This document shows, piece by piece, positions 14,412-20,576 of a DNA stretch of 25,917 nt. How positions within the stretch are numbered: the stretch's first letter is position 1; each line of letters begins with the position of its first letter. The stretch is from DAIOFH01 sp036745875 (GTDB lineage: Bacteria > Planctomycetota > SZUA-567), in contig DAIOFH010000051.1 in the NCBI GenBank assembly GCA_036745875.1, positions 1 to 25,917 on the forward strand, read 5' to 3'. Made by a program: the position numbers and the translations under genes. The notes beneath the pieces were generated by a model, which did no database searches, was not told the DNA's origin, and saw only the letters and a list, made by a program, of their open reading frames with translations.

Positions 14412-15472
14412 GCGGCGAAAAAGCTGTTTTGCATCTGATTGGCCGTGACTGTACACGGGAAGAGGCGGCGTTCGCCCTAGCACTGGCGGAAAGACAATCG
14501 GCTACCGGAATAAAAGCCGTTATCGCCTGTCCGGAAGATTCCTGGACAAGCGGCAGGACCACCGCCCTCTCCCTCCCGGTCGAGCACCTGAGCCTGTCGA
14601 GCGCCATCAACCCGTTCGAATGGCGGCGAGTGGCGAAGCTGGCCCAGAGCGTCGAGGCCGATTGCATTCTATCCCATGACCAGACATCGACAAGCATTGC
14701 CGGCCATGCCGGACGCAAGCACGGAGGTATGGTCTACCGCCGAATAAACAAATCCGCCTCCTACGAAAAGGCGGATTCGGTTTTTCATTGTTCGGAATAT
14801 GCCGTTGAGGAGTTGCCGGACCGTGCGGACGCGAAGCATGTGCTGTTGTACGCCGGCGGGGATGAAGCGAAAGCGAAGACGGCGTTGGACAATCGCGACA
14901 AGGAACGCGCCACCCTGAAAGCGGAATTTTGCCCAGAGAAGGAAAAACCGTTATTTTTGTACTATTCCGCCGATTTCATCGAAAAGAACCGTCATCAACT
15001 TCTCTTGGAGGCGCTGCCGGATATTTTGACCAAATTGCCGCAGGTTCACCTTTTGCTGGCAGGAGACGGTGAGCACTTGGCGGAACTCGAGCGGCAATGC
15101 AGGATCACGGCGCTGGAGAACGATGTTACCTTTATTGAAGTTGATGACGATCCGTATGGGGTTATGACTGCGGTTGATATCTATGTTTCGCCTCGCCAGG
15201 ACGATCCCGCCGGGTTTATGACCCAGATAGCCATGCTTTCGGGGAGGGCGGTTGTGGCGGCCCGCTCGGGCCTCAATCCGGAATTGATCGACCACGACAA
15301 GAACGGCATCCTGGTTGAGGGAGAGACAGCTGCGGAATATTGTCAGGTCTTGCTGGACGTTTTGCAAAACCGCAATCGCCGGGAACATTTCGGCAGAATG
15401 GCGGCGGCAAGAGCGGCAAAAACCGGCCTCACCGCCGCAATGAATGCTATCGCCGAAAAATTGCTCTCCTAG
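14408..15472 (+). CDS. GT4-like glycosyltransferase coupled to fliH
   Basis: Encodes a 354-aa protein with a GT-B fold pattern. The C-terminal half has the nucleotide-sugar side features (LFLYYSADFIEKNRHQLLLEALPDI near 180, HLLLAGDGEHLAEL near 215, VDIYVSPRQDDPAGF near 255, AVVAARSGLNPELIDHDKNGILVE near 280). In the usual E-x7-E catalytic pair the positions are Asp265 and Gln273, so acceptor/donor chemistry may be altered or lost. The ATG overlaps the fliH stop (ATGA), so it is translationally coupled to the flagellar operon. A role in glycosylating flagellin or another flagellar component is plausible but inferred; a surface-polysaccharide role is the alternative. Confidence 0.75.
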   Translation: MSGEKAVLHLIGRDCTREEAAFALALAERQSATGIKAVIACPEDSWTSGRTTALSLPVEHLSLSSAINPFEWRRVAKLAQSVEADCILSHDQTSTSIAGHAGRKHGGMVYRRINKSASYEKADSVFHCSEYAVEELPDRADAKHVLLYAGGDEAKAKTALDNRDKERATLKAEFCPEKEKPLFLYYSADFIEKNRHQLLLEALPDILTKLPQVHLLLAGDGEHLAELERQCRITALENDVTFIEVDDDPYGVMTAVDIYVSPRQDDPAGFMTQIAMLSGRAVVAARSGLNPELIDHDKNGILVEGETAAEYCQVLLDVLQNRNRREHFGRMAAARAAKTGLTAAMNAIAEKLLS

Positions 15473-15474
15473 TC

Positions 15475-15714
15475 CTAGTGGCAGGTATAGCCTCCGCGAT
15501 CCGGGCCGGTGTGGTAATAGCCGCCGGAGCAGCGCCAGCCATCGTCGTTACGCCAGCCGCCACCACGGTGGCCCCTGCTGCGTCCCCATCCGCAGCCGTG
15601 TTCGGTGTTTTCGCGAACCACACTGGAATCGACCGGGGAGGCCGCGTTGGCAAAACTAAAATCTCCCATCAAGAAAAGAAATGCGAGCGATGCGGCGAAA
15701 AGTGTTTTCAACAT
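15475..15714 (-). CDS. small secreted Gly/His/Cys-rich peptide
   Basis: Encodes a 79-aa protein. It has a clear N-terminal signal peptide (KTLFAASLAFLFLMG, cleavage expected after about residue 24, FANA|A). The mature part is about 55 aa, rich in Gly, Arg, His and Trp, with three Cys (in GCGW, RCSGG and YTCH). The start is well supported: AAGGAGG at 15721-15727 with a 6-nt spacer to ATG 15714. No family is recognised. Metal binding or disulfide-linked structure is possible from the His/Cys content. Antisense overlap with the glycosyltransferase is absent, but the stop lies only 2 nt from that gene's end, so the two are tightly convergent. Confidence 0.75.
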   Translation of the reverse strand: MLKTLFAASLAFLFLMGDFSFANAASPVDSSVVRENTEHGCGWGRSRGHRGGGWRNDDGWRCSGGYYHTGPDRGGYTCH

Positions 15715-15855
15715 GGATTTCCTCCTTAAGATAGTTTTACCCTCACCTTAACCGAGTAGTATTGACGATCGGGGAAATGTTACAGAATATTTTTTTATTT
15801 TTTCACATTTTTTGTATTATTACCTAATGAGTGCGAATAAAAACGAGATTGGAAC
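15715..15855. promoter_or_regulatory. divergent AT-rich promoter region
   Basis: This 141-nt gap separates the minus-strand secreted peptide from the plus-strand methyltransferase. It holds the peptide's Shine-Dalgarno site and a long A/T tract (about 15786-15826) suited to divergent promoters. TTGACG with a 17-nt spacer to GAATAT is the only readable plus-strand box pair and is weak. Confidence 0.3.
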
Positions 15856-16674
15856 ATGTCTGAACGTAACGGGTTAGATCCTACACTTCAAAAATATGTC
15901 AACAGCCGCGAACTGGCCGAAACATATGACGAATATTTTGCCGAGTCCGCCCTGTTCGAATTTGATTGCCGCTATGTGGCCAAAAACCTGGGATTTCCCC
16001 GGAAAATCGAAGAAGGGTATTCGCTGCTGGATCTTGGCTGCGGCACGGGAAGACATGTTCTCGAAGCGGTAAAGAACAACTGCCAGGCGGTCGGCGTCGA
16101 CCTGAACCCCCATATGCTTGCGAAAGCGAAAGCCAAGGCGCGGACGCTGGGAATCCCCTATTCCGAGTGCCCGGAACAGCAGGAAGGGATACCGCTCCGT
16201 ATCCTCACGACGGATATGGAAAACCCTACTCTTCCGGCGGGAGAGCGGTTCGATGCCGTGGTGATCATGTTTAGTACGCTTGGATTGGTATTAGGCCACG
16301 CCAGGCGGGTGCGCTTTTTGTCCGGGGTGGCAAGGCGGCTGAAACGCCGGGGCAAACTGATTCTCCACGTCCACAACGAAGACTATTCGAAAAGATTCAT
16401 TCCCTTCCTGTCCAAGTCCTATCTTGATGAGGCTGCGTTGACGCTGGCGGGAAAACTCGAACCCGGTGATCATATGCAGCGGAGTTATCGGGGCGTTCTG
16501 GATCTGCGGTTGCATTTTTTCACCGCAAAGGAATTGAACCACTTGCTCAAGGAAGCCGGTTTTGCCGTGGTCGACTTTTTCTTTCTCAATGAAGACCGCG
16601 ATGGTAGATATTTCGGCCAGGATCCGGAACACAATGCCAACGGTTTTTTAGTCACGGCACAGATAGGCGGATAG
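15856..16674 (+). CDS. class I SAM-dependent methyltransferase
   Basis: Encodes a 272-aa Rossmann-fold methyltransferase. Motif I is LLDLGCGTGRH (residues 57-67), followed by the acidic end of strand 2 (AVGVDLNPHM, about 77-86) and a motif-IV-like DAVVIMFSTLG. A C-terminal lid or accessory segment (about 185-272) includes HFFTAKELNHLLKEAGF and NANGFLVTAQ, common in methyltransferase_11/25-type small-molecule enzymes. The substrate cannot be told. The ATG at 15856 has only a weak Shine-Dalgarno site. It is separated by 115 nt from the next gene and may form an operon with it. Confidence 0.85.
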   Translation: MSERNGLDPTLQKYVNSRELAETYDEYFAESALFEFDCRYVAKNLGFPRKIEEGYSLLDLGCGTGRHVLEAVKNNCQAVGVDLNPHMLAKAKAKARTLGIPYSECPEQQEGIPLRILTTDMENPTLPAGERFDAVVIMFSTLGLVLGHARRVRFLSGVARRLKRRGKLILHVHNEDYSKRFIPFLSKSYLDEAALTLAGKLEPGDHMQRSYRGVLDLRLHFFTAKELNHLLKEAGFAVVDFFFLNEDRDGRYFGQDPEHNANGFLVTAQIGG

Positions 16675-16694
16675 GTTTATGCTGGCGTACCCTG

Positions 16695-16793
16695 TTGGTC
16701 GGTTCGGATCTTTTCTCTGACGAGATCAAGAAGAATGCCATCTGGCGGGAATCGAGAGACTGGCCGGTTTGTTACAGCAAAGGCGAAAAATGA
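16695..16793 (+). pseudogene. possible remnant ORF ahead of the hydrolase
   Basis: One frame across the 16675-16793 spacer reads as protein-like (GSDLFSDEIKKNAIWRESRD...CYSKGEK) and stops in TGA overlapping the hydrolase ATG (ATGA). It opens at a TTG at 16695 with no Shine-Dalgarno, giving only 32 residues. It could be the surviving C-terminus of a lost gene or a chance frame. I see no reliable family signature. Confidence 0.25.
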
Positions 16794-17332
16794 GAATCAT
16801 ACGGGAAGATAGCGCGGCGTTGCTGGTAGACATCCAGGAAAAGCTTTTGCCTGCCGTCCATATGGCCGAAGAAACGCTGGCGGCAACGGTCAGGTTGATT
16901 AAAGGACTGCGGATTCTTGATGTGCCGATCATCCCGGTGCGCCATTATCCCAAGGGAATGGGGGATTTGGCCGCGGAGTTGCGTAATGCCTTAGGCGATT
17001 ATACCCCTAGCGACAAAATAACCTTCAGCGCATGGGAAAATGCGGAATTACGGGAGCGAATTCAATCACTGGGAAAGAAGAATCTCCTGGTATTCGGGAT
17101 GGAATCCCATGTTTGTGTGCTGCAAACGGTCATAGACATCGCCAACAGCGGCTACAATGTAGTGGTGGTTGCCGACTGCGTCGCCTCCCGACGGCTGGAC
17201 GACAAAAACATCGCCCTGCGACGGGCAGAAAAGGAAGGCGCAACACTCGCTACCAGCGAAAGTATTTTATTCGAACTGTTACGCGAGGCAGGTACTGATA
17301 CTTTCAAGAAAATCCTGGCACTGGTAAAATAG
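16790..17332 (+). CDS. isochorismatase-family cysteine hydrolase
   Basis: Encodes a 180-aa cytoplasmic hydrolase of the YcaC/isochorismatase-like family. The catalytic triad is present: Asp14 (LVDIQEK), Lys76 (SDKITFSAW) and Cys109 (GMESHVCVLQT). The GMESHVCV block with following VIDIANSGYNVVVVADCVASR is strongly characteristic. Substrates in this family include amides such as nicotinamide or carbamoylsarcosine; none can be assigned here. ATG 16790 is chosen because AAAGGCG lies just upstream, though it overlaps the remnant frame's TGA; an ATG-less start at 16769 is possible. It is followed by a convergent gene after 38 nt. Confidence 0.88.
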   Translation: MRIIREDSAALLVDIQEKLLPAVHMAEETLAATVRLIKGLRILDVPIIPVRHYPKGMGDLAAELRNALGDYTPSDKITFSAWENAELRERIQSLGKKNLLVFGMESHVCVLQTVIDIANSGYNVVVVADCVASRRLDDKNIALRRAEKEGATLATSESILFELLREAGTDTFKKILALVK

Positions 17333-17370
17333 AAGACGATTGGTTGAATCACCTCAATTGCCAAAATGTT

Positions 17371-18096
17371 CTATGGTAATTCATATCCCCGGAATGCATG
17401 TTCGGCAACCTGCAGCATATCCTGCGGCAGAGGCGAGGTCAGTTCCATATTCTCCCCCTGCCATGTAAACGACAATCGATAGGAATGCAGCGCCTGGCGC
17501 TTTATTCCAAATTTCACGGCAGCCCATTTATTGGCCGGGCGTTCGCCATATTGATCATCGGCGATGATGGGATAACCCAGAGCCGCGGCGTGGACGCGTA
17601 TTTGATGCGTTCTACCGTGGTGTGGGAAAAAAGCTATCATACTTATGGAATCAAACCCGGGGATATCGGGATAATGCCGTGAGGTGAGTACCTCGTAGTC
17701 TGTCCTGGCTTCAAGCCCGTTTCTCTCCTTTCCTTTGAGCACACGCACCGGCCTGTGCCCGCCCTGCCAATCGGAAAGTTTGCGATTGATGGAGCCAGTG
17801 CGGTTGAATGGCGTGCCGAAACAGAGGGCGAGATAAATTTTCTTCATCTCGCGGTGCTTGAAGAGCTCGGTCAATTCCTCTTCCGCTGCAGGAGTTTTGC
17901 TGAAAAGCTGCATCCCGCTGGTATCGCGATCAAGGCGATGAACAGGCTGCAAGCCGTCGTCCTCCAATAAGTCCCGCACGTTTGATAAAACATCATTATC
18001 ACCGGTTTGGGATATTGTCTCCAGCCCAGGCGGTTTATAGAGAGCGACGAAGGATTTTTCGTCATAAATTATTGAAATTTCACGCATATCGGCCAA
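17371..18096 (-). CDS. RluA-family pseudouridine synthase
   Basis: Encodes a 241-aa rRNA or tRNA uridine isomerase. The catalytic signature HRLDRDTSG (Asp in LDRDTSG) is near residue 53, with the N-terminal YKPPGLET block before it and the conserved GRTHQIRVHAAALGYPI block near 165-180. There is no N-terminal S4 domain, so it resembles the short TruC/RluA-type members rather than RluC/RluD. The target site cannot be assigned. The start is either TTG at 18096, which has CGGAG 9 nt upstream, or ATG at 18087, which lacks one. It converges on the isochorismatase-like gene. Confidence 0.88.
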   Translation of the reverse strand: MADMREISIIYDEKSFVALYKPPGLETISQTGDNDVLSNVRDLLEDDGLQPVHRLDRDTSGMQLFSKTPAAEEELTELFKHREMKKIYLALCFGTPFNRTGSINRKLSDWQGGHRPVRVLKGKERNGLEARTDYEVLTSRHYPDIPGFDSISMIAFFPHHGRTHQIRVHAAALGYPIIADDQYGERPANKWAAVKFGIKRQALHSYRLSFTWQGENMELTSPLPQDMLQVAEHAFRGYELP

Positions 18097-18195
18097 AGGT
18101 TTTATCTCCGGAAAGCGACAGTTATATTTCGGATAGAATTCATTCGGGTTTACCTAGACATATATATATCTGAACAAAGTTGAAAAAAAGCAAAA

Positions 18196-18250
18196 TTTTT
18201 TCAGTGTAGACCATTTTTTTCTTGACATTCACAAAAACCAGTAGTATTAT
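18196..18250 (+). promoter_or_regulatory. strong sigma-70-type promoter with UP-like A/T tracts
   Basis: TTGACA (18222-18227), a 17-nt spacer and TATTAT (18245-18250), preceded by A and T tracts (18181-18220) resembling an UP element. The predicted start is near 18257. This is the best sigma-70 match in the window. No protein-coding gene follows it. Confidence 0.75.
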
Positions 18251-18301
18251 AATAATGGAAAAGAAGGGTAAATTTCTTAAGTAGGTAGCATCTGGTTTCC
18301 C

Positions 18302-18340
18302 GGAGGTACGGCTTGACGCAGTTTGTTAACTGATTTTTTG
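18302..18340 (+). promoter_or_regulatory. possible leader peptide and attenuator-like hairpin
   Basis: GGAGG (18302-18306) lies 6 nt before a TTG that opens a 6-codon frame (TQFVN then stop). Overlapping it, CAGTT (18319-18323) and AACTG (18328-18332) form a 5-bp stem followed by A and six T (18334-18339). A second, perfect AGGAGGTGA Shine-Dalgarno sequence follows at 18350-18358 with no plausible start downstream. Confidence 0.3.
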
Positions 18341-19076
18341 CCGTTCTACAGGAGGTGAATCAGGCGGCCCTCTTTTGCTGGTGGGTTTTCCCGGCGAGTA
18401 GTAGTGTGCTTTATAAATCCGCGTTGAGTCGGTAGTAGTGGTGCGCCAATGGCCTCGCGCCGCAGGGCAACACGATAGCCCGGGTTCGACATCGAGTGAA
18501 AGTCTTGAGCTGTTGGCGGTTGTGCAGGTCAATTTTTATGGATCCGCACCCCGTTGAGTTTTTACTTCGCGACTGTGCCGATTTGTGAATGTCTCGTCTT
18601 ATGGCAAGGTCAGTCTGTTGACGATCCAACGCTTGGGACGAATGGTAGCGCCGGTTGTGAAGAATACAGCTTCTTGGGATGCGGATCCGCCGAAACATCC
18701 GGGACTTTTTTGCCCAGATGCGTCGTTGCAAGAGGTTTTCGGGCATTCGGTGGTTGTAGTTCTAGCGTTGGCAAGCGGAGACGCCGATAGATTGAGGTTT
18801 GTGAACTGGGCTGTTTCCATTTGCTGAGTTGGCATGTGTGTTTTGACTTGGTTCTTGGCTCGCCCCTTTGGAGCAGTAGTTGGGGGCAGTGGTAAGCGGC
18901 AGGAATGTGCGGTAGTTATAATGGTAGTGTTATCGCAAGTGTGTGTAGTCGTATCCTGCTGTTCCAATGTCGTCGGGTCGGTGGTAGCGGTGGTATTGAG
19001 GTTGTCGTGTTCGCTCCCTTCCCGGCATATGATTCTTCCAAGGATTGTGTCCGAAAATCTTATAGCAACAACGTCA

Positions 19077-19112
19077 GGGGCCGGCTGAATAAGCCGGCCC
19101 CATTTATTTTTT
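19077..19112 (+). terminator. very strong intrinsic terminator of the candidate RNA
   Basis: GGGGCCGGCT (19077-19086), loop GAATA, AGCCGGCCCC (19092-19101): a perfect 10-bp GC-rich stem followed by ATTTATTTTTT. The U tract lies on the plus strand only, so it ends a rightward transcript. The minus-strand acetyltransferase's stop codon lies inside the tract. Confidence 0.9.
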
Positions 19113-19756
19113 GCTCCCATCGTATTCCTGAACCGCATTTTCCAGTGTGTCTATGGCATTTCCGCAAAGATACTGCTTTAATGCAGCGAACTTTTCTTCA
19201 GGCCAATCGTATATCTTCAACGCAAGCAGCCTCTGGACAATGTTCTCGTCGAATCGTATGCGAAGCGGCCGCGCCGGATTGCCGCCGACCACGCAATACG
19301 GCTCGACATCCTTGGTGACCACGCTGTTCGCCGCCACCATAGCGCCCTCGCCTATAGTCACCCCTGGCATGACCATGGCCCGCATACCGATCCATACGCC
19401 GTCTGCAATGACGGTGCTCCCTTTTCCTTCATATAGTTCATGCACAAAATCCAGGTGGGGATAATCGCTGAACCAGTCGATACGGTGGGTATTGTTGCCG
19501 CCCATCAGGATGACCGTTTCCGCACCGATACAGACGTAATCACCGATATACAATTGATATACAATTGATCTATGGGCCACTGCGGCCGCCAGCTGTCCAG
19601 GCTGTATTCGTCGCCGTAGTGGTAGCGTACGACATATTCCTCAAAACTTCCCGTCCATGCGTCGCTGTAATAGCTATGGGTTCCCTTGACGTGGATGTTG
19701 GGATTCCTTACGGATTCGTGCAGGTATTCGACTTTGGACCAGTGCTTATCGACCAT
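19104..19756 (-). pseudogene. xenobiotic (CatB/Vat-type) acetyltransferase broken by a frameshift
   Basis: Two frames together make one hexapeptide-repeat (left-handed beta-helix) acetyltransferase of about 213 aa. The N-terminal part (NPNIHVKGTHSYYSDAW, FEEYVVRYHY) is in one frame; the rest, with catalytic His in GGNNTHRIDWFSDYP and hexapeptides (VIADGVWIG, VMPGVTIGEGAMVAANSVVTKDV), is in another. The join contains an exact tandem duplication of 11 bp at 19545-19566; deleting one copy restores a single frame reading WPIDQLYIGDYVCIGAE. Members acetylate chloramphenicol, streptogramins or sugars; the substrate here is unknown. Its ATG at 19756 overlaps the DNA methyltransferase end by 11 nt. 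Confidence 0.85.
19545..19566. repeat. 11-bp exact tandem duplication (GATATACAATT x2)
   Basis: Copies at 19545-19555 and 19556-19566 are identical, followed by a partial third unit (GAT). The 11-bp gain shifts the acetyltransferase frame. This is either a recent disabling duplication, a slippage-prone switch, or an assembly artefact. Confidence 0.95.
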
Positions 19757-20570
19757 TCCTTTTCGCTTTTCCCTTCTTTCCGGTATCCACAGCGGCCTTC
19801 TGCATGATAAAAAGGTAATTAAACCCGCGCAGGAAAAAATTTCCTTCGATCGCAGCCTTGCGATAGTTGCCCATTTCAAGCGTTTTGTTGTGCCGCGTAA
19901 CAGCAATGATATCGACAGGGGTAAAATATTCCTGCATGATGGCGAACAGTCCAAAGCCTATGGGGAAAAAACCCTTTCCTTTGACAAACGAGTCGGAAAC
20001 ATATAACGCCATATGCCTGCCGGGCAGCAAAACGCGGTGTATTTCGTGAATCACCTGCCGCATGGCGTCATAATAACCGCTCTCCGCAGCATCCAGTTTG
20101 CCGATGCAGCGCGGATCGTCGGAGTAATCGACATGTGTGGAATATGGGGGATCGATAAAGACAAAAGCCGCCTTGCCGTCTTCCAGGGGCAGCTTCCTGC
20201 TGTCTACCCGGAAAATATCGGGCCGGGTCGGATTTAGATCATAGCCAAGGGCTTTTCGACCCAGCTCTCTGGCAACGTCGAGCGTAGTGCCGCTTCCGGC
20301 CATTGGATCGACCACCAACTCCTTCGGCTTGGTGTAGCGTTCCAGCAGGTTCCAGATGACATAACTTGGGGTCGCGCCGACATACGCCGTGCTGCCCTGC
20401 TTTTTCCCGCCGTAATTTTGTGCGGGAAAGTCCCAGAGGGTCGTCGCTTCGATCCTTGGAGCGACTTCATTCGGCCGGTCGGGCCGCGCTGGCCGCTTCT
20501 GGAATGACGCGGGCCGCGGCCGCCGTCCGGGATGTTCTGTGCGCCCGGGTTTTTCAAATCTGTTACGCAT
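19746..20570 (-). CDS. DNA (N4/N6) amino-methyltransferase
   Basis: Encodes a 274-aa site-specific DNA methyltransferase. The SAM-binding motif is DPMAGSGTTLDVA (residues 88-100) and the catalytic motif DPPY is at 140-143, so order is motif I then motif IV. The first 38 residues are a basic Arg/Pro-rich extension, unusual for the core enzyme and possibly DNA- or RNA-contacting. The target site is unknown. No restriction endonuclease is adjacent, so it appears orphan. It begins 6 nt after the comEC stop and its end overlaps the acetyltransferase start, implying one minus-strand operon. It is called methyltransferase of DNA from the DPPY motif; RNA substrates cannot be excluded. Confidence 0.85.
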   Translation of the reverse strand: MRNRFEKPGRTEHPGRRPRPASFQKRPARPDRPNEVAPRIEATTLWDFPAQNYGGKKQGSTAYVGATPSYVIWNLLERYTKPKELVVDPMAGSGTTLDVARELGRKALGYDLNPTRPDIFRVDSRKLPLEDGKAAFVFIDPPYSTHVDYSDDPRCIGKLDAAESGYYDAMRQVIHEIHRVLLPGRHMALYVSDSFVKGKGFFPIGFGLFAIMQEYFTPVDIIAVTRHNKTLEMGNYRKAAIEGNFFLRGFNYLFIMQKAAVDTGKKGKAKRNGR

Positions 20571-20576
20571 TCTTTT

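Larger units (their letters stand above)
18257..19112 (+). ncRNA. candidate large non-coding RNA (~855 nt)
   Basis: The segment from the promoter start to the terminator is about 855 nt with no convincing ORF on either strand. Plus-strand frames are short and frequently stopped, and the longest minus-strand frame is a threonine-rich low-complexity translation. Composition is strongly G/T-biased, with many GTAGT pentamers (for example near 18400, 18432, 18755, 18872, 18912, 18946). Short hairpins are visible, such as GGGC/GCCC around 18465-18480, and a self-complementary GCGGATCCGC near 18678. A strong promoter plus a strong terminator without coding content is the pattern of a stable large RNA. 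I cannot match it to RNase P, tmRNA, SRP RNA or an intron. Confidence 0.4.

Noticed and set aside
18478..18500. GGTTCGA-like T-loop motif suggesting a tRNA
   Set aside because: Flanking bases do not form the required T-stem, and no acceptor or anticodon arms can be drawn around it.
18585..18827. Plus-strand 80-codon frame within the candidate RNA
   Set aside because: It looks moderately protein-like but lacks a Shine-Dalgarno site and any recognised family; kept as an alternative explanation rather than a gene.
18834..19088. Plus-strand 84-codon frame rich in Val, Cys and Ser
   Set aside because: It has no ribosome-binding site and runs into the terminator stem; probably by-product of G/T bias.
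18599..19138. Minus-strand 179-codon threonine-rich frame
   Set aside because: Its start runs through the terminator hairpin at 19077-19101, composition is low-complexity, and there is no ribosome-binding site; treated as a by-product of the G/T-rich plus strand.
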